A stretch of 60,000 bases of DNA from Polytrichum commune. Its lineage: Eukaryota; Streptophyta; Polytrichopsida; Polytrichales; Polytrichaceae. Made by a program: the position numbers and the translations under genes. The stretch lies in NCBI GenBank assembly GCA_950295325.1, contig OX485806.1, forward strand, positions 47,985,169 through 48,045,168, read 5' to 3'. This document shows, in pieces, positions 24,852-37,285 of the stretch (within the stretch, counting starts at the first letter, position 1; each line of letters begins with the position of its first letter). The notes below the pieces were generated by a model. It saw only the letters and a list, made by a program, of their open reading frames with translations, made no database searches and had not been told where the DNA came from.

Positions 24852-25359
24852 GGAACCAAGTTTTAAACGAAGTAGTGGACGAAGTTGCCTTGACATCAAC
24901 ATATAAGCGCGGCTTGAAACTCATACAGAACAAGAAGTTAGAGGGGCTTGTGTATGATCGGAGATGACCAGGTGGTAGATGTGGTGTACGATGAGAGAGG
25001 AGTGAGGTATACCACCATTTATAGGTATAAGTGTACTATTCGTGTCTTGTAAGGATAAACTTGTGCGGAGGATGAAGTCAAGAAAGAACTATCACTCTCT
25101 CAGTGTTTGAAGTAGAGTGGATAGAAGAAATTGTCGAAAGAAGTGACCTGCTTGATTTGTTTCTAGTCCAAAAGTGTTTATACGCAGTAGCTGTAAGATA
25201 CCTACGGTTTCTAGATTATTAGAATGAAATTAAAATGAAGCTTCCAGTTCAAGAAACACAGTGATACATAAAATATCTTGCAATGGCCCTTTTAGTCTCA
25301 CTACTTCATGATTAAATCAAATGCTGCATACATACGTTTCTTTGACGATACACTGAACT

Positions 25360-28300
25360 CTAAGAAGACAAATACTTCAGTAAGCCACTCTCTAAAATTC
25401 TCTTCACTTCGTTGAAGCTAAAACTAGCTGCGTGAATGAATGTGTCGGATTCTGAATCCAGACCACAAATGACTGTAAACAAATAATACAAGTGCTTACA
25501 GTTGGCCCATTGACCCCGCTTTCCAATAGCATTTCTCGACATCTCCTTGAAATACGTGCAAGTGCATGCGAGCAGCTGCGATATGGTTAGGTAGTACTGC
25601 TGGACTTTCGGAGGTGTGCCCGAATCCAATGAGACGATGCATCCAAGGGCAGGGGCTGGGAGCATGCACAATTTGCGCACGGTGCCTCTGAATGATAGGG
25701 CCAATGCACAATTATTGGCATGCTTGGTTGACGGGGCCTTCTTGTTGCGCCGGATATTCTTGCCTGACCTGCGGGTGGGAAACTCGTCTGGATATGCCGG
25801 AGTCGTGTAAACTGATAAGTCCACAGATAAAGCTTGGTCCTGAAAGAGTCTTGTAGGGGACATCTCCTTCCACTGGGGTAGTCTAAAGCCTGCATTTTCC
25901 AAAGACAGGATCTCTTTGCAAGATAAGTTGGTCCCCAACTTAACCAGCCATACCTCTGGAACCGCCGGCCTTGACACCACCCACTTCCGTTTTGTGCCCT
26001 TGACGCATCTCTCAATGTCGTCATTGCAGAAGAAGAACTGCATAGACTCCTTCTTATTCTTCTTGTAGTTGTCCATCAAGCCCGTGTAGGTTGGAGCGGC
26101 AGTGCTCTTCCCATCCTGCACAATCCGTGCGATGCACTTCTTCTTGGTGATTGCTTGTTGAGCAAAGCACGCCTTGGCGGATGTCTTTTGTAGGCGTGCG
26201 ATATGCCATTCAGAAGGGTTACATGTTGTCTCCTCAACTGCAGTGACGTGGTAGCGATCAAGCTGCTGAGTAGGGTTGTGTGTTGGAAGATTTAGCTCCT
26301 CGTCATCGGTAGTTGTAGGAGAATCCGGAACTACCACAGGTGGTGGAGAGTTGTTGTTATTGAGCGCTGATCTGGTTTGGACGCGCGGTCTGGATATGCT
26401 GATCTTGTCAGGCCTGTGAGACTCAAGTTCAGAACCAAACGTGGTATCTGGTTTTCATTTAAGAGAAACAAATACCTCTTCCTCTTCAAGGTGAGGAGTT
26501 CTGGTGCACCACTCGTCGGCGCCAGGCATATTCAAAAAGGCCTCGTGAAGCTGTTTCAAGTTTCCTGTTCGAGCCGCCGACCTTTGAGCACGTCTGAGCT
26601 TCAATTCCTCCTTTGATGGTCCAGTACCAGGGCGCTCTCCTTTGAGGAATTGGTAATATGCAACACACTGCATGAAGGCACGCACGAAGTCATCCACTGT
26701 AGCCACAAACAAGTCGTTGCCCCGATCGCCCGATTGTTGTTTCCACTTGTTATGGATAGATTCTGCAAGGTTACAAGATGGCATTTCAGCAAGTTCGTCC
26801 TCACGGAGGTCCTGCAATCAAATAATTGTCACAGATTAGCGTAATGGTGGGATACATGTGGAAGTAGTATGCACAATGATGCATAGAAAATAGGTAGAAG
26901 AAAATAGCGGACTTACCAACTCCATAAATCCACCCCATTGGCAGTAACGGAAATGCCAGAAGGCAAGCCAAAGCTCCAGTCGAGGTAGGCCTTGTTCAGA
27001 TGTAGCACCGGATGATGTCCACCATGCTCGAATTGCAAGATACTTAGTCTCAGCCTCCGCCATGGACTTGGCATTCTTGTACTGTTGGCAGAGTTTTTGA
27101 TGTTGGGATTGGAGGTCTTGACGGATGTCGGCCTTGGTGTGCTTTTCCAGGGACTGTGTACAATGGAAAAGACAAGTCCTCTCTTTATCCACCATCTTCT
27201 CAGTTGCATCTCCACTGCCGTATATGATACGAACAACATTCCAATTGGCCTGGGCACTATCGGCCATAAAGCCCTTGAAATTGACTGATTGGACACCGTG
27301 ACGAGCCATGACAGCATTCAGATTCTTCCATACAACTGATTGGGCTGCCACGTCCTCCGACTGCATGTCACAGACTGCGATGGTCATGACCCGGCAATAT
27401 GTGGAATCGTACACGTGGCAAGCCATTGTTGTCCAGGACCGGACACGTTTGACATGGTCAAACATTATCCAGGCGTTCTCTAGGTCACCGCCGGCCTGCA
27501 TTCGCTTGACGAGGTCGACTCCACTGCCCGGCCCGACTTCAGACATCTTGAAGACGAAGACCTTGTCCAGATCTTCTCCTTGCCCCGGAAACATGTTCTT
27601 CTGAACATAGTTCCAGTTGCTAGAGCCGCGTAGCATTGTAATGCTATCCATGACTCCAAAGCGTCGCATTGCCTTAAATGTTGAGATTGAGTTCCGAATG
27701 TTCGGTGAGGTTAGGTGCTTGCATCGATCAAAAATAGGGAGCAGCTGGTCCAGATCCAAGGTCTTGCGTTCCTCACCTTCTTTAGCCAGAAGGAGTGGGC
27801 CAAGTACTTCCTTCGCCGTTTCAAGCACAATGGTGGAACGTGTAGCTGATGGAGTCCGTTCGACTTGCTCACCAATCAAGCTCTCCGTCAGCTCGATAAA
27901 GTCACGATGATCGCCAGACTTCACAGGGTGGTCGTGAGATCCCAAGTGCACACAAGCCCTTGTCATGTGAGGTGCGGCAGTCACGTAGTAAATCTTTGCA
28001 GGACAGACGGCAACACAAGTAGGAGGGACATTACACATTTTGCAAACAACTGTTGAACCCGTAGGAGGGGTGGACCCAACTTCAAAGACCATCTCGGACA
28101 ACCCTTCCCACTCTGTCTCGTTCACACCGGCCGTTCGATGGTCTCGTCCAAGGTACTCACATGTAACATTGTCACAGCGGAGGTGGCCAAGACATGAGGA
28201 CATACGAAATAGAAGATTGAAGTCGTTCCGAATATTAGACGTGATAGTGCGAGACCAAGCATGGCCATCATATCTTCTATCCATTCCACGAAGCTGTTTG

Positions 28301-29007
28301 GCCTTGGAGTTCTGGACGTGGACACCTAAAGGCGGAAACTCAAAGACAATGTCGCCATTATAACGAGGAGGAAGAAAATCAACCTGCTGGAGTTTCATTG
28401 CATTGAAATCAATTCGAGATAGAACATTCTTTGACCGTTTACGAGCACTAAGTTTCATCAAAGAATGAACAATGCTGCCAACAGGTTTTGGCACAATATT
28501 GGACGGAGTAGAGGTACGTGATGGACTAACAGGTAGAGTCGCCTCCCGGCACGTTGCTTGTGGAGAAAGAGCCCTATCGAATTTCCTAACCGGACGTAAT
28601 AACTCAACCTCATTCTCCGTGTCATCACTCAATTCATGTATTGTATCAAGACCGGGCTCTACTTTGACCTTGGATAACACCGGGGTCTCAATGCAAACTG
28701 TGGACGACTCTCGAGAAGTTAGAAGTTTAGTAGATGCATCTAGTACTAACTCAGAGACTCCGTACACCCGATACTTTCCTGGATTCAGCAACCAGAACGT
28801 CCCCACATCATTCTTTCTGGACAACAGGCCAACGGCGTGTGAAAGTTCACCGGTTAGATCGTCAAAAACTTCTTCCTCAACGTAGAGAGTGGCTTCACGA
28901 AAGTTGAACCTGAGACTAAGTGTAGTACCAGTAACCATTGCAAGACCATCTTCTCCCAAAGGAAAGGAGACTGGTACGGAATGAAAATCTGCACGAACAA
29001 ATGCCAT
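25360..29007 (-). pseudogene. MULE-type transposase of element A (two exons, one in-frame stop)
   Basis: Exon 1 is 29007-26917 and exon 2 is 26811-25360, joined by a GTAAGT donor and a TTGCAG acceptor, giving about 1,180 residues. Residues about 265-385 hold a Cys/His-rich region (RCDNVTCEY, CKMCNVPPTC, ACVHLGSHDH) like WRKY-GCM1 fingers of Mutator proteins. The DDE core reads HVYDSTYCRVMTIAVCD (first Asp, about 533), GFMADSAQANW (second Asp, about 579) with the CLFH...SLEKH motif after it, and CNLAESIHNKW (Glu, about 714, in exon 2). A SWIM finger (CTC...NCKHLYYLF) lies near residue 1115-1140. TGA at 26454-26452 replaces the CGT-type Arg codon seen in B and C (KRKPDT), so the SWIM half would be lost. 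No other break is visible. The family excises and inserts the element in the nucleus. It ends in TAG. Confidence 0.85.
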
Positions 29008-29686
29008 TGTACCTCAATCCAAGTTGAAGATCACTTGCACTTATCAAAAACGAAGTCAATGAGGGACATGAGAGAAATAACGACAGTATTAGTATTCGAA
29101 CAAAGAGCGGTTAGAAGAGGAATTATTGTATGGATTTAGTTACAAGTAATTTCAAGAATTTTAGGCTAGGACTAGTTGATCCGATTAGTAGGGGTAAAAA
29201 TTTAGATTATAAAGTTGATGTCCAATTGAAGGAACTATAAGACGGCTTGTAGATGCATTTAGATGAACTATTAAAGTGAGAGTGTCAGATGTGGATTTGT
29301 CTATAAAATTTTAGGAACCAAAAATAAAACATTTATAGATATACCCAAATTATAAACACTCAAAAGTTGTTATGCATTTCTAATCCTGTGATAGTGATAA
29401 ATGGATTGGCGGCCATTCCTACAATGTCAATACTTAATAACGTTCGTCATTATTCATTGGTGGAATACTTCTATAGAGGGAGTTTAGAATCATTTAGATT
29501 AGATTGTATCGCCGTTTTACCACCAGAATAAATAAAATAGGATGTCAGAATTTTCAAACCTGTGGCATCAATATAATCTGCTTTCAAATCTTAGAGTATA
29601 TGAACATATACAGTGCTCATAGACATAGAACCATGTTAGACTCGGTTTTGCATATAAAGGCTCTAGATGGATTAGATGTGTTAGAG
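29008..29686. promoter_or_regulatory. Divergent promoter region of element A with TATA box
   Basis: This 679-bp gap separates the start codons of the two head-to-head genes. TATAAAG at 29653-29659 lies about 30 bp before ATG 29687. Element C has TATATAAG at a comparable distance before its homologous ATG. An earlier in-frame ATG at 29634 lies upstream of this TATA box and has no counterpart in C, so I prefer 29687. Confidence 0.5.
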
Positions 29687-32600
29687 ATGATCACTCGGTC
29701 GCGTGCGAGAGCAGAGAGAGAAAATAGTAGGACTATTGAGAAACAGAGGCGCATTGAGAGAAAGAAGAGGTTTGCTACTAGAGATAACGTAGTGACCTCG
29801 TACAACTTGAGGTCAACCATGGGAAGAAAAGGGGGTAATTCAACTAAGGCTACTCACAGTCGTTCAAAGCGAAATGTTGAGACATTTGAGAAGGCGGAGG
29901 TTGCTCCCATTAGGTTATCCTCATTAGGAGAGGAAGACACCTCTATGGAAAATGAAGAAATTCAGGTATGCTCTGGTTACATTACATTCAGTTTGAATTT
30001 ATTCAAATTTTATGAGTCCCCTGTATAGTTGGCTTGAAAGGAATCATTATGGCATGAGAGGCAACTATCCTATGCATTCGAGTAATGATATCTTCGATGC
30101 TTTGTCGTATCATTGCAAGTTTGGTACCTAAACCTGGTCCCGGGCAGAGGCAGCAGCAACGACGAAACGCAACCTTTAGTGCATCTACTTCAGAGTACAC
30201 TGGGCAGAAGGTCATTAGGCAGACTCAACGCAGCAGGGAGGGCCTTGAAACTGTTTTTGTGTGTTAAGTCTGTGTGAGAGGGTTTCGGGCCCGAAACTGT
30301 TTTTGTGTGTAGAGTCTATGTGAGAGGGTTTCGGCCCCGAAACTGTTTTTGAGCGTGGGAGATTTTTCTTCCGGTTCGAAGCATTCGGAAGAGGCCTCTT
30401 TTGTGTGTCAAGGTATGTGCTTGAAAAATCAAAATGATACGTGCATATTTGAATGCTTTTGGCCATTTTCTGTAGTATGTATTGCATAAGGAAGAGCATT
30501 CGGAAGATGCCTCGGATCCGAGGCCTCATTTTTTAGTCAAGGTATGTGCTTGAAAATTCAAAATGTTATGTGCATAGTTCAATGCTCTCGGCCATTTTCT
30601 GTAGTATGTATTGCATAAGAAAGAGCATTCGGAAGATGCCTCGGATCCGAGGCCTCATTTTTTAATCAAGGTATGTGCTTGAAAACTTAAAATCTTATGT
30701 GCATAGTTCAATGCTCTCGGCCTTCTTGTTTTGGGTAGTGCATGAGTTGGAGCATTGGGAAGAGGCCTCGGATCCAAGGCCTCATTTTTTAGTCAAGGTA
30801 TGTGCTTGAAAAGTTGAATTGTTATGTGCATGTAAGATTTCTCTCGGCCCTCTTGTTGTGGGTAGTGCATAAGGAGGAGCTATGGAAAGAGGCCTCGAAT
30901 CCGAGGCCTCTCATTCGTAGGTATGTTAGTGCTAGAAATATCAAAATGTTATGTATACTAGAATCTGAGTGAAAGGGATTCGGCACCCAAACTAATTATT
31001 TCGGTCTGATTGTTTAGGTTTCAGAGAAGTGGAATTCTGTTGTTTCAGTGCCGAAATGATATGTTTACATACTTGGAATGTAATTGTTTAGAGCTGACTT
31101 CTTGATAATTTTGTGTTCCTGCAATCCTGCAACCTTAAGAATTAATGTTCGGGACCGAATGATAAGAAACCTCATCTTGCTCTGCAAATGTTTGTGTTAA
31201 TTTTCAAATGAACATGGTCGATATGTTGTTCAACTAATAGCGTTTATGTGCACTACCGAGCAAGTAATTCTTACTTTGTTGAAAAAGTATTGTCTGTATG
31301 ATAGGTACACGCTGCATCTTCGCCACCTACGACACAAGTATTAGAAGGAATGCTGCCAGATTTGGAAATCCTAGAGGACGGGCCTGAGGGAGAAAAATAG
31401 TCACTTGGGGATGATGCTCACTTTCTGGGTGATGAGGATGAAATTCGGACTCGGTAGAAACTTAATTCGGTGGCCACGATCACAAGCTTGAGATTCCAAC
31501 CCATCAGTTCCTCGCGATTTAGTATTCCCTTGTGCAGAATGCTGACAATGCCAATGGTAAGGCCAACTCTGGCATCCGATCTTGCTAAGCTCGAGCAAGA
31601 GTTTGTCCACGGATACAGGGAGGGCGCTTCAGTCTTTTATGTTACAACCACCAATGAAGACGGTAAAACACAGGTGGTGCTAGAAGTTGATAAAGCTTCT
31701 TGGGGTCCTATTTGGAACGCCAAAAACGACGTTTTCAACACGTTTCTCCTTTCAGATCCACATTTGGCCCGCTTCACAAATTTGATGTTTTTTGTGTGTG
31801 ACGGAAACCATAGGCGTCAAGCTTGGTTAAATCACATTGACAGACTTCACCGAACTAAGGATTCTTGGCATTATTTGGTGGACTCAATTCTCCTTGACAC
31901 AAATGGAAAAATTGGACTTGTTATGCAAGTCATGCACAACATTAACAAGTAAGTCCATTTTCTTTTGATATACAATCTTTCATATTAATTTCGACATGGT
32001 TTCAAATTCTTTTCATTGCAATAATCTAATATCTTTGATATGATTTTTGAACTTAGACATACCGAAGACTCTCACGTGAAGACCAACATTGTCCATACCA
32101 TGTTTAGGGTTCAGAAGTATGGTCTAATGTCAATTGATCAGTTCAGAGACATTTTGAGTCCGGCTGACCTCAAAAGATGCAAGAAATCACAAAAAAAGAC
32201 TTGGTATTCGTTATCATTAAATGTGTTTACAAATTTCACATTTTAGGTTTGATTTCTTCATTTTTTTAAGTCATGGAATAATCCTTCTTTTGTGAATCGC
32301 AACCGGGTGATTTCGTGAATCTTCAACTCTTGTTTCGGGTCCGAAACATCATGTCAAACTCTATTTCATTTTCTTCTCACCTTTTGGTTTCCGCATTCTT
32401 TTTCTTCCTTTGTGCAGCACGAACTGGGTCTTGCTGCAGACGATGGTGTACGTCAGCTTGTGGAGCAATCAGAAGGAGAAGCCCCCCCTGCTGACAAGGC
32501 GGCTGCGATGAAAGCCGCAGTTCAGAAGAAAGCTGTGGCACTTCGCATGAAGATGGGAAAACTAGTTGCTGTGTCGAACCCGGAGCTTACCGACGGTTGG

Positions 32601-35600
32601 CTTCGTGAGGTACGTACACTAAACCTTTGTCCATATCAATCTTTTCAGCTTATCCTTGAGAAGAGGACTTAGGAACTCACAAGCTCTTTGTCACACAGAT
32701 TGAGCGACATTACACCCTAAATTCACTCTCACCGGAACTCAACTTAGAGAAGTTGCAGCTCATTGCAACTTCTAGGGCGTCTCCCGCATTCAAAATAAAA
32801 TGGCTAGAATACTTTAATTCATCTGCTTCCACTCGCGAGGCCCGCAGGCTACCTCCCAAACTCATCAACGAAGAGAGATTGACAAATTTTCTGGCTAAAG
32901 CAAGTTTCTGGGCATGAGTAAGTCCACTGATTTTATGAATTTTCAGTTAATTGAGTTCCTCGTTGGCATGTATTTTACCTGCCTCACATTCTTAATTTCA
33001 TTGACGCAATCATGCATTTGTTGTCTTGCTTATGGCATTGATCCAGCTAATGCTTATTGTCTTGCTTGCCAGATTTCTGAGCAGGCCAATATTATTTTTG
33101 ACGAGACAATGCGTCAAGACCGACTTCCTATCAACATGAGTGTTGCCAGTGAGCCGATGTTGTTGCCCGCGTATATCGAAGACTGTCGCATGAAGTTATG
33201 GGACCATGCGTTCAGCACCTATTTCAGAGAACCCGATTTCTTCAAAAAAATTGACGACTTTGTTGGATTTAATGGATCTGACCTTGTTGTCCGCAGAGTT
33301 CTTTTTAGGTACGTCTCAAATCTTGAAGTACTTTTCATTAATTTCAGTAATTGGTTCAGTTCATATTATGTGATTTGCTAGTTCGAAAGTTCTAGAATGT
33401 AATGTTATGTGCTATTTTGTAACACAGGTACTTTAAGTACGAGCTTCTGGCCAAAGGAGCTATTTCCAAAGAAGACCTTCATGTATTCTTGACCACATGG
33501 CTTGATAAATCAAACTCAGCTTGCATGTTCTCAGCTCTTCAACAACGCACGTGGACAACTTCTCACCTTACCGGCGGTGCCTGGTATCTTGATTGCGCTC
33601 CAAGTTTTATTCCTTCGTTTGAGACTGAGCTCAGGAAGTCAAGGGAGGTTGTAGGTGAGTCTCGAATTGAAATGGTGGACTTACAGGGCATTGAAGATGA
33701 CAATGAGAGGGCAAAGGCAATGAAACGACGCATCGAAGAGGACCGAAAGAAAGCGCTGAGGGTCAAGGAGGCTGAGGAGAAAGCTGATCAAAAAGAGCGG
33801 GAGAAGCTACAGAAGTCACTGGAGAAGTCCACCAAGAAGGGCAAAAAGAAGATGAACCCCCCCCAGAGCCGGAAGGTAAGAGTCCCGTTGCTCCAAGTCC
33901 CACATATGAATGTGGTTCTCATGCTCCAACATTTTCTAGAGGAACAAAACGCGATTCCTCCTACGAGCAGTTGAATCAAATTCCTATTTTGACATCGGGG
34001 GATGAGCTCGATATGCACCTTGAAGAGCTCATTCTCAACGCCTCAATGGAGGACGTTCTTGGCGGTGACACGGAGGAATTCACCCCTTCCTACAACGAGT
34101 TGAAAAGATTCATGCTTAAGGTACTGCTCTTCCATAATTTTCTCATAACATGTTTGCCTTCAAATTTTTGCATTTCAATCTGGTCCAAATTTTTCATTCA
34201 GTAGTTATTGCTTTTCATATTTCAGCAATCGGGTTTTCTTTCGGGACTGAAACATGGATTTTGACAACTAAGGGCTCGAAAGGGAATAGTTAATGCTTTT
34301 GTTTCGGGACCGAAAAATCATATGGAGTGCAAGCTGAGCCCTCAATGGACTCGGCAATTTGTTTTGTGCTTGCAATCGGCCATTTGTTTTGTTATACCAT
34401 TTCTTTAAAGGACTTCATCGCATTATAATGTGTATTATGATCCAACTTAGTTTTGCAAGCCCCTCTTGTTGCAACTCAACAGTAGCTTACAATATTTGTA
34501 GTAACTGTGATTGATATCTAGAGTGGCACCACTTTAGGAAGGTACAAGAATGTATAAAGAATTTGTTTTGCATTCCAGTACTAGGCAATGTACAAAGCAA
34601 GGAGGATTCTTTTAATCCTGTTGATAAGGGTCCTCAAATTTGTTATTGTCCGACAGTCACTGCTTACAACTTTTTGATCAAGTCACACATTATTAGGGAG
34701 ATTTATGTTTTGTGTTTGTTGTAGAGGTAGGTAATCTTCAAAATTATTTAAACTCCTCATTGAATGGAACTAGTTGAATGTTTGTTCTATTCACCCTAAA
34801 CCTTGTTTTATTGAAGTCATTTGTCATGTACAAATTGTGACAATCTCCTTTGATTGTGCAGCACTCAAAAGACAAAACCTGGCACTACAAAGGTTCTCCG
34901 GAAGACCATCCCTGTTTGGACTTGATTCTTGCAGATATACTGGAAGGTCGTCCTGTTCCTGGCATATCAAACCCACCATCGTCCATTCCCGCTTGGAATC
35001 AAGAATCGAAAGAGTGGTTACAACCACTATTTGACTTTGCCGACCAACATCTGCACGACGACGGGGCAATTATTTTGTTTCACCCTTTTCGTATGAGTAC
35101 GAAGTCCAATATTCTTGGATATTGCAAATCGTATGGCTTTGCAATTCGGAAAGACTGGTGGGGAATGAACCGCCTTCATCTTACATCCCCAATAAATCCA
35201 GCATCAACTGTAAGATAATGCTTAAGTCTTCTTTCTGATCACCGCTGCTTAGTACATTCAGTTTCAATTTCATCCTTGAGGTAGTTCTGAGTGTAGACCC
35301 ACCAAACTATTATACTCACACAGTTGTGTTGTTTACTTTGTGAAGTAATATTGATCTTTATGTCTTGTACATTGTAGACCATGAGGTTCGGTATTTCATT
35401 GGCGGTCAGGAGCGTGCCGGGGTCACCTGCATCGAAGTTTTCATTTCGCCATGTCCCTGAATTGGATCCTTATGGGGTGGATGTTGCACGGGATGATATT
35501 CTCCAGAACTTGGTCTCTCGTGAGGACCAACTAACTAATGGATCCACACCATGGCGAGGGCCTTGTGAAAAGTCCGTGTTTCTAATGCAAATGCTAATTG

Positions 35601-36359
35601 AAGCATGTAGCTCCCCAGGGGATATTATTCTAGACTGCACGGCAGCGACCAGTAATATGTCTTTGTAATCTTCCATTTCAGTTGATTAATCGTTAATATT
35701 GTTTTGTTCTACAAAATTCATAGTGCTTTTTGTACTAAGTTTTTCCAACTTCTTTATTTGCAGGATCTTCCATTCATGCCTGCCGCAATGTGCACCGTCA
35801 CATTGCGGCATTAGAGGCTGATGTAGATATTTTTGAGGCCTTACTTGCTCCATTGGTTATCTCTAGAGCAGCCTCTGAAGTCACTCTTGAAGACCGTGTC
35901 ACCAGTGTAGAGGATCCTGAGGGTGAAGATATCCCCGTTGAGAGGATTGTGAAGAGATCTCGGTTTACTAAGTGAGTATGGTCCACAAAGTCTCTTACCA
36001 GTGTCATTTTTTTTGTGTCATTTCATCTAAAGTTGAGTTATGAACATGGTATCATTGGCATTTGCAGATGCGATAAATTGGGCTATCCTATTCACCGGCC
36101 TTTTTTTTGTGACCCTGAATTCTATCCCAGCCCTCCAAAGTCTTGGCAACTTCCTACATACGCAAATGATATTGCTAATCAACTAGCTGGAGGTTCTTAT
36201 CAGACATTTAGATCTAAATATCATCCGGGAAGAGTTTTAGAGTTTTTGGATATAGAAGCTTTTGAGTCTGATGGTCAGGCCTCCTCTGATGCAGATATTA
36301 GTGATTCTAGAATGTCTTCATCATCAGGTGATCACAGTGATTCGGATATGATGAAATAG
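29687..36359 (+). pseudogene. ParB-like / beta-class methyltransferase-like fusion gene of element A, multi-exon
   Basis: Exon 1 (29687-30011 region, donor after GAAATTCAG) gives a very basic start, MITRSRARAERE, plus RS/KR-rich sequence. Small exons follow near 30143-30213 and 31304 onward. The ParB-like domain (31470-31948) has DGNHRRQAW, the ParB GxxR box. Further exons by GT-AG signals are 32057-about 32200, 32418-32609, 32699-about 32916, 33073-33308, 33429-34120 (with an E/K-rich coiled coil), 34862-35209, 35379-35651, 35764-35971 and 36068-36359, ending TAG. Exons 34862-35209 (LDLILADILEG, then DDGAIILFHPF) and 35379-35971 (IILDCTAAT.SSIHACR, then IAALEAD) follow the motif IV-then-I order of beta-class N4/N6 amino-methyltransferases. 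DPPY is replaced by DILE and the glycine loop is lost, so catalysis is doubtful. Breaks: TAG at 31398-31400 and 31455-31457, and a frame change in a C8 run near 33857. Bacterial and phage ParB-methylase fusions are known; this spliced eukaryotic form I do not recognise. Confidence 0.75.
30270..30960. repeat. Palindrome-bearing 128-bp tandem array in an intron of element A
   Basis: GCCTCGGATCCGAGGC occurs at 30509-30524 and 30638-30653, with one-base variants at 30765-30780 and 30892-30907. The period is 127-129 bp. Each unit also has TCAAGGTATGTGCTTGAAAA and CTCTCGGCC segments. Just upstream, TTTCGGGCCCGAAA (about 30285) and TTTCGGCCCCGAAA (about 30328) are further palindromes on the same core. 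The array lies between coding exons, on the sense strand of the ParB-methyltransferase-like gene. Confidence 0.85.
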
Positions 36360-37285
36360 CTTCATGTGGGTGTCTGTGTACTATCTAATATACCGGTTTT
36401 TTTTCCTTTCGTTTTTCATTTTGTGCACTCATTCCGCATGAAATTCATTGTATTTGTATTACTTTCGGAGTTTATGGGATTGCATATATAAAATTGCAGA
36501 TTTAAGTTAACTTTTGACTTCATATTTTCTAATATTGTTTAAAATAATTTTGAACATCACTTGGTTACTTATTAACGTTTGAGTTTACGATTAATTTGAT
36601 TGTTCATCACTTAATTCCATAATCTTACTATTCGTTCATACCCTTCTATTTTAAATTTAAGGGTTTCCACTATTCTTCTATTATCGTTTTCATATACTTT
36701 TTCAATGATTTCTTACGATTTTTTGTTGCTGTATTTGTCTATGGCTATTCAATTGCAAATGAATTCCGACATAAATTGATGTCCACTTTTTTTCTAACTG
36801 TCATTCTTGTTTCTTATCCATGACTAGACAGTGAAATAGTTTTGGCTTGGTGATTAGTATTCCTAGAACCTAATAGACATTGCACGTGTTTGTAATAACT
36901 GAGTAAAATTGCTTTGTAGTGATGGGACGTTATGGTGGCGACTGATGGGTGTTTGCTTACCATTGTCTTTGCCATGAATTCCTCACCACATTTCGCGTCC
37001 CCCCTCTCTCGTTATACTTTGCAAAATGGTATTTAGGGTTAGATGTTTTCGCCTTAAGTCTGAATATCGGCTGCCTCCACATGCACATGTCTAGAATTTA
37101 ACATTGAAAGGTGCACCTTGGATTTGGACGAAGAGGGCGCACATTATTTTCCCGCACGCACGGATATAGGCGTCATTACGTCATTATCTTGTAAAAAAAT
37201 TAAAATTACATCAAAATATTGCGGTCATAGGGTGTGCATCACTTGACAGAAATTATCAAAATTACCGTTCACTTACAGCTCACGG
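36360..37285. other. Element A right arm, non-coding
   Basis: About 0.9 kb of mostly AT-rich sequence after the cargo-gene stop. No frame, array or RNA gene is recognised. It should contain the cargo-gene polyadenylation signals; an AATTGCAGATTTAAG stretch near 36495 is not a clear signal. Confidence 0.4.

Larger units (their letters stand above)
23886..25359. other. Element A left arm, non-coding
   Basis: Holds the subterminal motif, a diverged direct repeat (about 24215-24310 and 24548-24645, both with CAAACCGCT and a following GTTG/GGTTGGATT block), a tRNA-like B-box segment and a 31-bp minisatellite. A 35-codon plus frame at 24143-24250 has no recognisable content. The transposase polyadenylation region would lie near 25.2-25.35 kb. 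Confidence 0.5.

Noticed and set aside
24635-24933. Minus-strand proteins rich in SFIHSTSSYVV-like repeats
   Set aside because: They are three frames of a 31-bp minisatellite. The period is not a multiple of three, so similar peptides appear in all frames.
27085-28885. Plus-strand open frames opposite the element A transposase
   Set aside because: They are antisense shadows of the well-supported minus-strand coding sequence and show no domain. The same holds for 44372-46404 and 53262-55404.
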